Numbered from the stretch's first letter, positions 1 to 13,098 are shown. The stretch is DNA of 64,000 bases from Stenopsyche tienmushanensis (GCA_008973525.1 WACJ01000550.1:1364001-1428000), one strand, 5' to 3'. Notes: generated by a model not told the origin, from the letters alone. Made by a program: numbers and translations.

Positions 1-959
1 ATTTACGTCGTCCTAGATTTCGCTTATTCGGAGAGCTAATTCGACCTTATGAATTTACTTTGGCATCGTACAAATTCTCTTAGTTTGTTCACTCGAAAAA
101 TCAAAAATATTGGAGTTTTGAGAGCGAGGCAACAAGCAGAAAAAACAACTCGAGGTGCTTTGCAATTTGAATGACTGGCGTGCTGTTAAAACTTTTGCTT
201 TGAAACTGTTTGAGATTCATACTAGGTGAAGCTGAAAACCTGAGAAAATTTGAGAATGTTTATGTCATATTTTGCGACGGCTGTAACTGGGAATATCACC
301 GTTGGCACTCCTTAAGAATATAAAGAGGATTGTTGCTTCATATATAAGTTTTTCGTTGTAGTTATATTTTTTACTTTGTTCAGAGCTTAAACAGGTTATA
401 ACTCTAGGTGGTAATCAAATTAAGCAGTTATTCTAATTAAATTAGTTTAAATGCAATGCATATTTCATACTATTTTTAATCGTCTCGTATATGTTAATAT
501 CGAAATAATGAGCATTTATTATTAAAAACGCATATAAAATACTGAAGTTTAATTAATCGCGATCATTAATGAATAAGAATACCCTTGTTTCATGATCTTA
601 GTTGGTATTTGCATTTGCATGACAACTCGTCGCTCAAAATTATTTTTTTATTGTTTTATTGGTTGATAAAATGCTGGATCGTGAATATCTTCTTATACAA
701 AGGAACAAAATTAGGGAGAGCTCCGGTTGTATCTAAATTTTTAAATAACTTTGTAAAAAAAATACATTTTTAAAATCATTCAAATGTTGTCAATTTTTGA
801 ATCTAGTAATATTTATAAAGCAATTTTATTCATTTTAAGTGAGTTTTCATTAAGTATACTATACTATATTATACACAATAATAATTTTGGGTGTGGTATG
901 CTTTGAAGCAAGGTAGATAAGTTCCGCAGTAAATCGCATAAAAAAATCGCACAAAAAAA
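1..959. other. AT-rich non-coding stretch at left edge
   Basis: I see no coding region, RNA gene or recognisable transposon here. The only open frame of note is a 62-codon one (585-773, +), which is low-complexity and matches no family I know. If the possible 5' UTR exon near 1852 is real, this could be promoter-distal or intronic sequence of the receptor gene, but nothing in the sequence demonstrates it. Confidence 0.5.
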
Positions 960-1650
960 ACTATGACTTACATAAAAAAAGTAAAAAACAACATTTAAAG
1001 GATGTCTTGCATCATTGGTAAAAGATTAAGGATGTCTGATATCTACTTGAGAAATACTAATAAATTTAATTATAATCTATCATCGCTATGTATGATAATT
1101 TTCGATATGACTCAAAATCGCTGTCTTCTTCGGAAGGAATAGTATACCCAGGGTCAATGTCATCATTATTCTGTGTAGATTTTCTTATTCCAACTATATA
1201 GTTAAAAATTAGTAAAGATGTCACTATAGTTCCTAACTCAAAAAAAATCACAAATTTAAAAAAAATCAGTCAAGTCATTTTTTGGTCTTATTTTGTCAGA
1301 GTTTTATTTTTTTTAAATAGTTAAAAAATAAATTTTGAACTTGTAATTTTTGAAACTCCTTTGAAAAATGTATTTTTAAACATTGGAAAAATGCAAAAAA
1401 ATGATATTTTTTTTAAATCTAAACCAGAATAAAGACCGTGATCGTAATTCAGCGATAGCAGATGCAATATGATCTACACAGTCCCTAATTATATTTTTTT
1501 TCCAAATTTCGTTTAGTGTTGATGATTTATTTCCTATTTTATTCAAAATATCTCGATATGTACTTTTTATGAAATAAAAAAAATCTTCAAAAATAACCCG
1601 CATAACTTCAAAATCGCACAAAAAAAGTCGTACAAAAAGAGGATCGATTG
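960..1650 (-). mobile_element. pogo/Tigger-like DNA transposon fossil, copy A
   Basis: This stretch shares long blocks with three other places in the window (about 41885, 50194 and 57700). Shared words include a run around 1437-1470 that recurs near 50770 (gtcgtaattcagcgatagca) and 'aaggatgtct' repeats on the left. The right end, ggatcgattg followed by TA at 1651, aligns with ggtttgagtg-TA of the better preserved copies, as expected for a TA-targeting element. On the minus strand, broken frames resemble the C-terminal part of pogo/Tigger (CENP-B/jerky-type) transposases: 'EIWKKNIIRDCVDHIASAI' is followed further on by 'DIDPGYTIPSEED', in the order seen in that family. The reading frame is interrupted and the N-terminal half is missing. 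The left terminal repeat is not recognisable. Family assignment rests on memory of the motif, so it is moderate; that it belongs to a repeat family is much surer. Confidence 0.6.
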
Positions 1651-1851
1651 TATGTCTGATCTTATAAGTTATTGATGAAATGAAATGAAATGACGTGAAA
1701 ATCGTTTTTTGCAATACACATTTGATCTTGAATAATTACACAAAAATATATAATTTGCGTCAATGTATAAATATTTGATCATTATGTTTATTTTTAACAT
1801 TATATTACGATTAATTTTATTGATTATTAATTGCATTTTTTAATTTTTCAG

Positions 1852-2248
1852 GACTAAACATTGGAGGGGATGGAGGGGAGATGAAATTAAATCAGACTTT
1901 GGATGACTGCTACAATTTTATACCGGAGTGCGCTCTTTTCACCATATTTTATAAATGGACATTGTGTATAAATACAAAAATTGGCGAAGAGAAAAAATCT
2001 GTCAGTTTCAATCAACGATCATAATTTAGCCCGTCAAATGTCCATTAAACTTTTGTGATTTGAAGTGAAAATGTTGACGTGCAAAGTGGAGTGATAACAC
2101 CGAGCGACGCGAAGATGAACGTAGCAAGAATGATTTGCTTAATAGTGCTCTTGTTATATTGCGACACGAAAATACAGAATCACAATCTGATATTCATTTA
2201 ATTCGGCGTTCCAAAAGGAGGTTCGGTGTTAGTGCCGACTGACAGGGG
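1852..2248 (+). other. possible 5' UTR exon with a 28-codon micro-ORF
   Basis: A strong splice acceptor (a T-rich tract ending in tttttcag at 1851) precedes sequence that is less AT-biased than its surroundings and has the GTGAAA/GTGCAAAG texture common in insect leader exons. Candidate donors are ggggtaaat (GT at 2249) and catag-gttaag (GT at 2262). Inside is an ATG at 2115 with purine at -3, opening 28 codons to a TAA ending at 2201. The peptide has a basic start and a hydrophobic core (MICLIVLLLYC), so it looks like a signal peptide. It could be an upstream ORF of the receptor transcript, a first coding exon of another gene, or chance. No promoter motif was identified and the exon is a prediction from splice signals only. 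Confidence 0.2.
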
Positions 2249-4878
2249 GTAAATAGCATAGGTTAAGTAAAAAGAAAAGGGCAATAAAGTAAATATGTTA
2301 GTGAGCTCTGGCTTCTAAGGGAACCGGAAAAACTGGGCTTTTGATAAAAAAGGAACATTAAGGAGAGAGTGTTCGCCCAAGGAAAATACAGGAAATAGAG
2401 AAAAACACCTGCGTATCAGCGCCGTGAAAAGCACCTGCTAACCGACGCTCGTATGATTGATTACAGGGTGGTTCATTGACTCAGGTCTGAATATAGCGAG
2501 GAGAAATTCAATAGAGATGGGCCACTCTATGTGGCGTCTTATTCCGTTTTGAAATCACCACGAAGACGATCCGAAGACAGTGTGTCGAGGAATGCGCCCA
2601 GTGATGACTAAATACTCGAATGTGCAATGTTAAAGTGAACTGACTATACCTAACACGTTAGGCGCACGTGCTCAAGTTGATACATTCTTTTTTGGATTTA
2701 AGCAAATTTTATACGATTATATTTAAGAACTTGTATGCTTTATCTTCGGTTTAGGGTTGTTTAGGCTCTCGGTGTTTTTGCGCTTTCGCCACCGCCAGTG
2801 CTTTTGCCAGTGAGGCCTTTTTTTATTTTCGCGCACAAAACGCCAAATGAGGTCAGTCGTTTTCTTCTTTCATTCTGGGAGACATTCGACGGTGAGTTTG
2901 GGTCCCGTTTTTTGAGTGTCACCCACGGGGAAACTCTGTTTGTCGGCTCGGTTGTATCCACAAGAGGCTTAATTACGACAAAATACTCCGCTCAACGCTT
3001 CAAAGCCGCCATTATGAGCAGCCTCAAAGCCTCATCTTGAAAGATTACATCCAGCATTCGAGCAGAATAGGACACAGGGATTCATCACCACGGTCGAAGG
3101 AGTAAATAACTTTTTCGATCCGCAAATAATTTGCCCCGTGAAACAAATCCTAACATATTTTTGCGTCTTAGGAGACGTTTATCGGATTTTTAGACTTTAG
3201 CAATTTTCCTTTGCGAAATATATTCTAAATAGCATCAAGAGGCAATATTAAGCTTTAGCACGGCTGATGCCAGAAATAATTTATTTGCTCTCGTGAGTGT
3301 TAAAAGCCGCTTTAGCTACGTACGTGCCATTAGCTTCACGGACCAGCTAAATTTTCGTTGTCGCGGTCGTAAAAACGAGTGTTTTCAATTTCGGCATACA
3401 ACTGGTTTCGGGAACGGCTTTTTAAGTGGTTTTGCGAATAAACACTGTGTTCATAAAGTCTTAAAAAACGACGCATAAGAGGGCGCAAAATTTTCTTATA
3501 TCGATAACTGAACGTCGCCGCTGAGGGGTTGACAAATCGAAGCTTGCAATACTCGATCGAATACGCTTTCTTTGAATGTGCAATATAATTTTTCTAAATA
3601 CGGACATATTTGTACAATAATTATTATCATATTAAGTATATTTATATTCGAGTTATATTAAAAAAAAATTGTCAAGATCGAAGAACAAAGAAAAATCGTT
3701 GAGGTATTCGATACAAAAAGGCTGTTTGAATAAATTAGCGGTTAAGATTTTAAAAGAACCAAATTTTGTACGCTTACATTTTTGTAAATCTGAATATTCA
3801 TACTGGATATTTTTATTTTTAATTTGAAATATTTTTAAAAAGTTTTCTATATAGCAATCGCATGCGCATGCGTTCAATGAAATATATAATTTATTCGTGT
3901 ATGTGGCGTCTTTTGCTGTTTAACATATTAAAAACGGGATAGCAATTTATATCTAAAATAGCTAATAATTTCAACCCCTTTTGTAATTTTAATTGATAAA
4001 ATCATATAACTATATTAGGAAATGTTTGGAGTGTAACGGGTTGGAAATTTTTAAAGACATTAAAATCTACGTTGTTTTTTTATATTAGTTAGGATGAAAT
4101 TATCTTAAGAAAAATTGCATACGTATCCTATTCAAAATAAAAAAAACCAAATAAATTTTGCATTAGGCCAATATATAGTTATATTAACTATTCTCTATAT
4201 AGTCTATGAAAATCAATGTTGTCCTGTAGATTTGTCAAGATAGATCTTATGACAATTTAACTCTGTTTTTATCTACAATTTATAAGCAAAAATATACAAT
4301 ATTACTGTAAAATTGTATAAAAATATTTTAATACTTGGATTATTAAATATGTTAAAAATAATTCAAATTTTAACTAGATCTAGTTAAAACATTGAATAAT
4401 GCTAATTCGTATACATAGTGATAAATTCAGATTTACAGTGCATAAACTATATTCTTATCGTTAGTGTAAATATAAATTTTAAACATGTTTTCTTATTAAC
4501 TTTAAATACATCAATAAAGTTAAATTTAAATTTAAAAAATATTCATAAAAAGCGATCTTCAAGTTAAAAAAAACCAATTGCTTGTTTGGGACCAAAATGC
4601 TTGTACAAAGTTGAGAGCCTCCTTGTTTTATTGATCATTTAAGTTTTATATCGAATCACCCTCTTCCATTTCGACAGCATACAAGTGTTGTTTTATCTGA
4701 AAAAAGTATCTATATTATAAGTATTTATTAATTATTAAAAAAACATAAAAGTAATAAATTCTGTGCCTATACTATTCTTCTGTATGTATACGTTAAACAC
4801 AATTAATAACACGGTTAAGTTGCATAGATCGTCCTTCAATGTGCTAATGATTAAGTGACGTCGACTCGTTCGAAACGA
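2249..4878. other. non-coding stretch upstream of the receptor exon, with a GC-richer block
   Basis: No conserved protein is visible. Roughly 2741-3480 is clearly GC-richer than the rest. Within it TCAGTCG at about 2848 matches the arthropod initiator consensus, an RGWYVT-like AGACAT lies about 26 bases on, and a consensus donor (gacg-gtgagt) follows at about 2892, so a short first exon there is possible. Overlapping open frames of 60-80 codons on both strands (2761-3040 and 3293-3478) match nothing I know and are probably by-products of the composition. A perfect 22-bp palindrome sits at 4368-4389. A good acceptor (ctcttccatttcgacag, ending 4677) lies 200 bases before the first receptor ATG and could open the receptor exon. 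Confidence 0.4.
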
Positions 4879-5484
4879 ATGATTCTCCTCAGACAATACA
4901 AGGACACAAACGGAGGAGTTCCTGAAAAAGGGACGAAAGGAACAGCGAAGATGCTTAACGGAACGTACCCGGTTTTAGCAAATTACAGCTCTTTTCCTCC
5001 ATCATTCCTGACTCAGGAGGAATATATGGCCCTACAAGGTCCTGGCAACGGTACTGCTCAGGACTCGAACTTAACGCTATCAGGATCGGCGTTCAACGAT
5101 AGCTACCTAAATAATCATACGTTGCTGGTGTACAACACTTGGTATCCAAGTGGGTACTCGTTACTACATATAATAATAGCTTCGTTCATAGTGACTATAT
5201 TGATGATCATGGTGGTTGTGGGGAACATGTTGGTGATCATTGCGATAGCGACTGAAAAAGCCCTCAAGAACATACAGAACTGGTTCATTGCGTCGTTAGC
5301 AGTGTCGGATTTCTTTTTGGGTTTACTTATAATGCCTTTTTCGCTAGCTAATGAGCTTATGGGTTACTGGATATTCGGTTACTGGTGGTGCGAAATATAT
5401 TCGGCAATGGATGTGCTTCTATCAACAGCCAGCATCATGAATCTCTGCCTCATATCACTGGATCGGTATTGGAGTATAACTCAG
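4879..5484 (+). CDS. alpha2-adrenergic-like octopamine receptor, first coding exon (N-terminus to TM3)
   Basis: This exon encodes the first 202 residues of a class A aminergic GPCR. An extracellular N-terminus carries six N-glycosylation sequons (N27, N35, N57, N64, N73, N79). TM1 (about 97-125) contains the GN motif with N116 (1.50). TM2 (about 133-160) has SLAVSD with D144 (2.50). TM3 (about 167-199) has the disulfide cysteine C171 (3.25), the amine-binding aspartate D178 (3.32) and DRY at 195-197. The run NIQNWFIASLAVSDFF, and exon 2 after it, best fit insect Octalpha2R-type receptors, which by family knowledge bind octopamine and couple to Gi at the plasma membrane. Position 3.36 is Ser182, where alpha2-type receptors usually have Cys. 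The frame is open back to TAA at 4852. I took the first ATG, 4879; ATG 4951 has a better Kozak context (A at -3) and may be the true start. The exon ends in phase 0 at consensus donor ACTCAG-gtaaga. A related tyramine or dopamine receptor is less likely but not excluded. Confidence 0.88.
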
Positions 5485-8400
5485 GTAAGACTAATCAATT
5501 ATCCATTCTAATTTATTCCATTTAGGCTTAAAATGTGAAGAATTGCATAAATATTTACGAAATTTTGTATGAATGATTAGGAGTATGTTTTCAGGATGAA
5601 GTAGGCAATGGATGAAATTGATCTATTTTAATAAGAACTACAAGTAAATTATGATGGTCGATAACATATGTACTAACGATCATGATAAATTAATGTAGAA
5701 AAATAAAAAAAATATTCAACCCGCAAGTAAGTATTAAAATATTTTGATGACATTGTACTTAATTTAAGCATGTTTTTATGTCAAATAAAAAAAAAACATA
5801 CAATACACAAGTCACACGCTATGTAATATTTTAGAAGAACATTATATACGTGGGTTGACATGGGATGTCTTGAAAGGCGATAACAGGTCAACTTTCAACA
5901 TGGTCATAAGAATGGTTTACATTAATTAACCAGTTTTACCTATACTGACACATCTCAAATGTACATTCAACAAGTTTTTAAAATAGCTCGATCCTTGAAA
6001 AACATGTATTCAATCATTAGATATTTCAAGCACATTTTATTTTCAAATTTTTTTCCGGTTAGCTTATCACCCAATAATGATTTTTCCGCAGGTTTCGCTT
6101 TTAATGGAGGAGAACAAAATAATTTTCCTCTCTAAAAAGGGGCTATAAAGTATCTTGATATTTTTTCTGGCACAGTTTAGCCCCCAGACGAACCTTACAC
6201 AACTCAAATACTTGTCAAAACTAAGTAGCGTAATAAATTAATACCGAATTGTAATTTGTGCGTTCGTATTTCATAAGTTGTTCTATATATGAAGGAATTG
6301 CGTATTGTCGAGTGTTTTAAGTTTATAAAGGACCAAAGTCCCCGGGGAGTGTAATTCAAACAAGAATAGGGGAGTCAAGCTTACTTAAACGCTTATTTGC
6401 GGTTCGAATCCATCGCTTTAGTATACCTGTATTTTGCAAGGACGTTGCTTTGAAGAAAGACAAAAAAACAATTAAAGCACAGATTTGAGACTCGTGCTTA
6501 CTGGAGGCTTAGTGTGAGTTCTTTGATGTTAGAATATTGCTTTCGAAGATTGGATACTAGATCATTATTTTGTAAATAATAAGAACTTCCTTTGTCATAA
6601 AAACTATGACATAAAATAATTGCTTTTGCTGAGATCAAATGTCACTTGTATCTATTTAAATCTTCTCGATCAAGGATCTGATCAAATTACATCAAAAATG
6701 AGTTACTTATTGATACGAATGTCTGTGATTGTTTTTCAATAAGTTGATGTATTTGAGTGTTCAAATATCTCATTTTAAAGTTTTTTCTTATTCATACACA
6801 TAAAAGTCAGCAGAAATTAGCTCATATAGATTTTTTATTATGAATTTGGAAGTCGCAGGTAAATATAATATAAAAGTTACAAATTATCAATACCCAGTAC
6901 TTGAATGAATTTGCATAAATCTATTAAATCCCATAAATTGATAAAAAAATTCCTAATATCTGATTATTAACTCTTAAAACACAAGGAGAAATAGATTAGA
7001 GTAAGAAGGGGAATTAGGGGAGAGTGTGTTAAGATAATTTGATGAACTTAACAGAAAAACACTCTTATAATATTAATTTCCAGGGAGAAGTTACTAAAAT
7101 AATCGTAAGCTTAGTATTAAATTTGCTATGAAAAATAAATCTAAATATAATTAAAAATTAATAAAAAGTCCCCTTTAAGAAAACTAAAATATTCGCCTAT
7201 TATTAATATATGTTAGCATAAAAGTATTTATTTAAAGGCTAGAAATAATAGGATTATATAGATAAAAAATATATAACATTAAATTTCAAAAAACCGTAAA
7301 GTTTTTTTTTCAAATGTTTTAATAATAGCTCATTTCCATTTTATGAAAAATATTTGCTTTAATCTTCTTATTTTTAATCTTCCTGAGACACTATTTTATA
7401 ATGGTCTTTATCCATATTTATTAGATTATTTTGTCATTTGATCCGAAGTCTTAATCTGTTCTGTTTTTTGATTATGAAAAATATTCTCATAGTTTCCAAT
7501 CCAATTTTTTTTATATTAATAAGTATGATATGTCGCATGAATTGTATATTAAAATTACTGAAAATTATTAATCATGAGTGGGTTTTTTTGACAAGGATGA
7601 ATAATTGTATTATTGATTGACTGTTTCAAAATCTGTTTATTCCTTTATCTCGGAATTCAACTTCATTTTAAATATGATATTGTTATGAATAATGTAGATG
7701 ATGTGTTAAATGACACAAAATGCAATATTCTATGTCTGTTTATGTCATTTAATTGGAAATTTAACGAAACAATGCGTTATAATTTGAAAGAAAGTTCAGT
7801 ATTATCATTCATCAAATCGGAATATACAAGTATAATGGAGATTCAGTCCAAGAATGGTAAATAAGGGTGTAATAAGATTAAGAAGTAGTTCTTTTCAAGG
7901 ATTAAGACAAAACAATAAATAACTAATTTGTGGACGAAACGACTTTGGTGGCACTTCTTATTCCCTCACAAAAGAAAAAAGTACTTACAGGAGCAGGCGA
8001 GGAACTTTTAATTATGCAAGCTTTTAAAAAAGAGCAAACTTGCCACTTCTCACAAAGAAAAGTAAAATCTTTCCAATTTTTTGCCCGGGCTCTTTTATTC
8101 AAAAAGTTTTAGCGTCCCTGTTACGCGAACGAAAGTAAACTTTAAAATTAAGGTTGTTTTAATCTCATCCGTACACCTATTCGCATAACTGTAAAAAATC
8201 CATCCCGGGACAATATCGCATTCTAGCGAAGATCCCGCCTAACCTTATTTAAAGCAATAAAGACCCTAAAATTTATTTTACAATGTATAATAACGCATTG
8301 AATATTCGTAACACGCTCCTACTGCGTAATTTCAACAATTTGTTGCCCTTTAGACCTTTTTTATATGGCACTTGCCGCCGTAAGACTTCTGGAGTCCGGT

Positions 8401-11400
8401 TCTGGTCAATTATTCAGGGGATGTTTTTCTAATTGCCACTTGAGCTTCTTAATCGCCTTGATTACAAAGTTTACTCTAATTTCAGTACGCATCCGTTTGT
8501 TCTCCTGCATATAAATCTTAATAACGCTGCGATGCTTTCTCTTCGGATCTCTTCAATAAATTAACAACGCAAAAGCTTTTACTCCCGCTGCCCATCTCAA
8601 ATTCAACTTTTGATCATCCATTTAAATTAGAATCAAACAAAGGTGAATAGGAGGGATTGTAGATTTGACAAAATTTTGCAATGGCGAATCGTATGCGGTG
8701 ACTTGTCGCAATAAATCTGAAACAATGTTTTGTAACTGATCCAGTTGTGGACAGGGCTCGCATAAAATATTGCGGGTGTCGCAAACATAAACCCAAACCT
8801 TCGAGAATTTTATGGTAATTAAATTTATACTAAAGCCTTAAAAAGGCCTATTTTTTAAGGGAATAAATCTATACGTTGGAGCGCTTAAAAACATTTTCTT
8901 TTTATCCCGCACAAAAAATGTTGCAATTGATGGCATTAATTCTGAAAGGGATTTATGACCGTCTGTGATCTGTAAATATACATTTAAAAAAAATATATCA
9001 TTCAGAATTAAATGTATTTTTCGATTATTTTCTATGGATTTACATAATTTTCGAAAATTCGTAAAATATTTCAATATTTTGAATCTTAAGCTTTTATGAA
9101 AGTATGCTGATGTAAATCGGCGATCTTAATTATTCAATATGTATTGATTCGGTAATTTTTTTTATTGAGAATTTGTATAGTTAAGTATTAAAACGTCTAG
9201 GAGCAATGATTTATTACTCTTACGCTTAATTCTCAATACATGAAATAAATGTAATTGAGTTCTTTTGTGCGATTTTTTTAAACAAAGTCCTATGATAGAC
9301 AGTTTGAAGGTGTTGTTTTATAAATATGTAATTTTTACAGTACATTTTCTTATCAGCAATGTATCAAAATTGTCTCATTTGTGCTTCACACAAGTCTTGT
9401 AAATTTGCTCGATTATTAAATCATCCTTTGATGTTTATATACACTATCATTGATATACTCAAATTATATAATGTATATTTGAAATATATCTAGTCACATA
9501 TCTTTGTATTAATGGTTGTTAAATAATGAATGAATGAATGAAAATTAACGCGATAGATTTTATGTCTTTATTATATCTAATGAAATGTAATTGACATTTC
9601 AGTCCTGAAATAGATATAAAATTACAATAGTAAACTCAACCCCGTTTCGTCTTATTGAGTTATGGAACTTGAAACATGGAACATGAGTTATAGAGCAAAA
9701 AATGATTTAAATAATCTCGTATATGAAGCAGATTGCTATTTAACAAATTGATTTAATATATATAATGCTATAAGATAGTTCACTTACTGAGTCTTATATT
9801 TATATATCTTATGTTTTCATATAGATGTACAAGGCAGGCAAATCAGAGGATTCGAATGAATTTATAGATTTATTTAATTATATACGATTATATAAGCTTT
9901 TTTCTAATCTTATTAAAATACGTTTAAAATAAATTAAAGGTAATACATGGCAAATCTAAACTATAAGATATATGTACAACGATTATTCAGAGATATTATA
10001 TATTATTCATTAAAAAATCAGGGATTGAAATCTTTCTTGAATCACAAAAAATTAAAGTATGAAGATTTTCGATCTTATTCAAGTATTATTGCATGAAATT
10101 TTTCAATTGCTCGGTTCGTATTTGAATGAAATCAGTAATTGAAATATATTACACAATGATTTTCAACATCTTTGGTATGAGAAAGGATACATTTTTTTTA
10201 TAGAAACGACATCGCGTCCCATGAAATTTTTCGTCCTTTATTCATAGAAAATATGAAAAAGAAGTCTAGTATGAATTTATTTGAGCAAATTTTCATTTCC
10301 ATATCAATGTTCAGCAGCGTAGGAAAAAGGCATGTCCTCACCTCAACCTGACATCATCCCAAAAGGCACTGGCGGCTTACTATTAACGATTTCCCTACTC
10401 ACAGCCTCTGACGTACGCATTTTGGAAGAGATTTACGACCTTTTCGGGATTTCCAGGTTTAACCTGTACCCCACAGTTGCTCTTCGCTGACGCCGTCTTA
10501 ACTCTTATGAGAATCTGTATGAGTGTCAATATCCCTGAAATATCGAAATATTGACGCTATTTTATACTCGTACTTCGGAGAATGGGAGTCGTAAGCATTG
10601 AGTTTAAAAATTTATTTATTGCACATAAAATTTTCAATTGCGATTCATCGGTGATCGAAGTCGAATAGAAGGAGAATATCAATTTGATTTTATGGCATCG
10701 TTCTACAGTAGTAATTTTTAATTCAACTCTCATTCGGTTTCATCTTTCCGGTTCGCTTATAGCAACCGATCGTTGGGATCGCATCCCTTTCATGGACCTC
10801 TAGCTACATTTATCTGTTCTACATTTTTTAATACCTTAATCTCTTGAGGCCAAGCACTATATCTTGAGGTGACGTTTTGGAAATATTTTTTGCTCGGAGC
10901 CTGTCCTTTAATTTTTGCTCAAGTTCAAGCGCGGCCGCGTTGTAATAACGCAAAAACTATCTTACGCCATGAATAATATATGGGTTTAAAATACCAGCGA
11001 AAATAAATATACTCAGCCAAGGCTACCAAAATATTCTGCTTAGATATATAATAAACTTTCAAAACGCATAAATAAAATTTATACTGTAAATCATCCCTTA
11101 TATTACGAAGCTACATCATATAAAAACGAAACATTTCATGTAGCAACACAGTGTATGATATGATTAAAGTGTATGATTAATAGGTGCATTTCGATTCACC
11201 TGGCATCATTATTTAGTGTGTTCATTTAAAAAGCGTAGAAATCGTAAAAAAACCACTCACAAATGTATTTTATCGCATTTGTAAATAATACATAATTTAA
11301 AACTATGAAAGCAATATATGGAAATCAAAAAACAGCATAATCGAAGGGTTGATTGATCCTGGAAGATTTTGCAATATAAGCAAAGATATAAACTTTATTC

Positions 11401-13098
11401 ACAACTTCTATGTTTAGTATTTTGTATCTAAAATTAGTATTATAATTCTTTTAAAATTACCAAAAAAAACAACATTTTTTTTCACCACTTATCTGATTAT
11501 TTTTTTTACTATTTTATATTTTAATAAAATAATATTTTTAAAATGTTTTAGAAATCAGTAACAAATAAGAACAAATGCAGAGCTCCGCAATAAAATTAAA
11601 TTGATGAACATATCGAAGACTATTTTTTTTCTTTTGTCCTTGAAATACATCAAATTTGGACATGAACGATTTCGATTAGCATTTGAAAATCTTCAATTTC
11701 CAATGCAAAATTTCGTATATTGAAATCCTCGACATTTAGCAGTGGTTCTAAGTGCTTTGCAAATGCTTAAAATGGTCTTAGACGGGATCCATAAGGCTTT
11801 GTAAAATACACATAAACGAAGCATTATTGAATTGAACGACATTCTCAAACGTGAATAAAGCACGAGCAACAAATGAATAAACCTAAATTATAGGACAAAT
11901 AATTAATTAATGGCATAATTTCAGAATTGTCAATTGTTCAAGATGAATAAGCACAAATTATGTGGTATTCTTCCAGTCATTATTGCTAACTGTTTTAATT
12001 GAATATTCCCAATATTGAGACAGTATAATATTATATTATTTTATGATATTACGCGGAATAGAATGTGAAAAGCAATATTTTACTTATTGCTAATATATTT
12101 ATATATACATTTTGTATTTTTATTAAACAACTTGGGCTAAAATCCTAGAAATAATGGTTTTGGGAGCGCTGTCTCTATTTAGAGTGTATATTTTTTGCTA
12201 TTCTTTTACCAAATATGTAAATTTATTAGGAATTTATAGAAAATTGATATTTTTGAAATTTCATGATGTATTGTATAAAATTACTTTTGTGGGGATTATA
12301 AAATCGCTTTTTTAAAATTTGATTGCAATTTTAACGATCTTGAGTTTTAACTTTCGTGTGAAAAAAGTGGAAATAGGATGACAATTTGATTATAATTAGA
12401 CTTTAACAGAATTCTAATAGAACTAAAAAGTCGTCAAACAGACAAATTTATACAGCAAAATTCCGGGTTATATTTGAATCACTCTCGTATATATCTAAAA
12501 TATTCGAATACTCGATTATTTTAACAATTTCATATTTGTTATTTAAATAATTGATTTTACGAATATTTGGGACCCCTACTTGTAATTCTTTTAAATCGCA
12601 AATTTAAGAATTAAAATAGACCTTTCCGGGGAGCAATATTTATATTTGAGATAAGATTTAAATAAAGCATTTCTACAAATGCTCTCAATAAAAATATGAT
12701 TTAATAGGGTCGTATTTGACCTTAAATTAATTTATTTCTGGTTGTCTCCTAACAATATAACGATAGCATTTATGTACGATATTGAAATTGTTCGACCTCG
12801 AAATTCTGGATTCGTGGAAGTGTTCATATAATTTTCGGAATCTCGGAATTAAAAAAATAGAAACTTAAGCCTTATTTTCGTTTAAGCTTTTATATTTATT
12901 TGGCAAGGTCGCAAGTTCGATGTTTTTTTGTGGATAAATATGCATGGTTGAGAGATTTATACATGTCAAGTTGGATGTGAATATTTGCTGACAATTAGTT
13001 GAAGTCTTAGATGTAGTTTGACAACGGGACTAATTATGAGCGTATATGGGTCAATGAGGCTGGTGTATATTACAATGGACTTGTATTTGTTGTTTCAG
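5485..13098 (+). other. receptor intron between TM3 and ICL2 exons (7,614 bases)
   Basis: Phase-0 GT-AG intron: donor gtaaga at 5485, acceptor ttgtatttgttgtttcag ending at 13098, with a branch-point-like actaat at 13028-13033. The interior is AT-rich non-coding DNA. Open frames of 60-83 codons inside (for example 7438-7864 and 8838-9074) are low-complexity and match no family I know. Minor items are a short ATGA microsatellite at about 9526-9541 and a GC-richer patch at 10320-10500 without a recognisable motif. No transposon protein remnant was recognised in this intron, unlike the downstream one. Confidence 0.85.

Noticed and set aside
2761..3040. Opposite-strand frames of 66 and 80 codons as coding exons.
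   Set aside because: They overlap each other, match no family I know, and follow from the local GC increase.
5485..5511. Extension of the first exon past DRYWSITQ by eight more codons to the stop.
   Set aside because: The consensus donor at 5485 and the direct continuity with the second exon show this is intron.
6390..6405. An exact B-box-like ggttcgaatcc suggesting a tRNA gene.
   Set aside because: No A box at the right distance and the T-arm does not pair; probably chance.
13018..13098. The 27 codons preceding the second receptor exon in the same frame as coding sequence.
   Set aside because: They lie upstream of a strong acceptor (ttgtttcag ending 13098) and do not fit the receptor, while the exon joins perfectly in phase at 13099.
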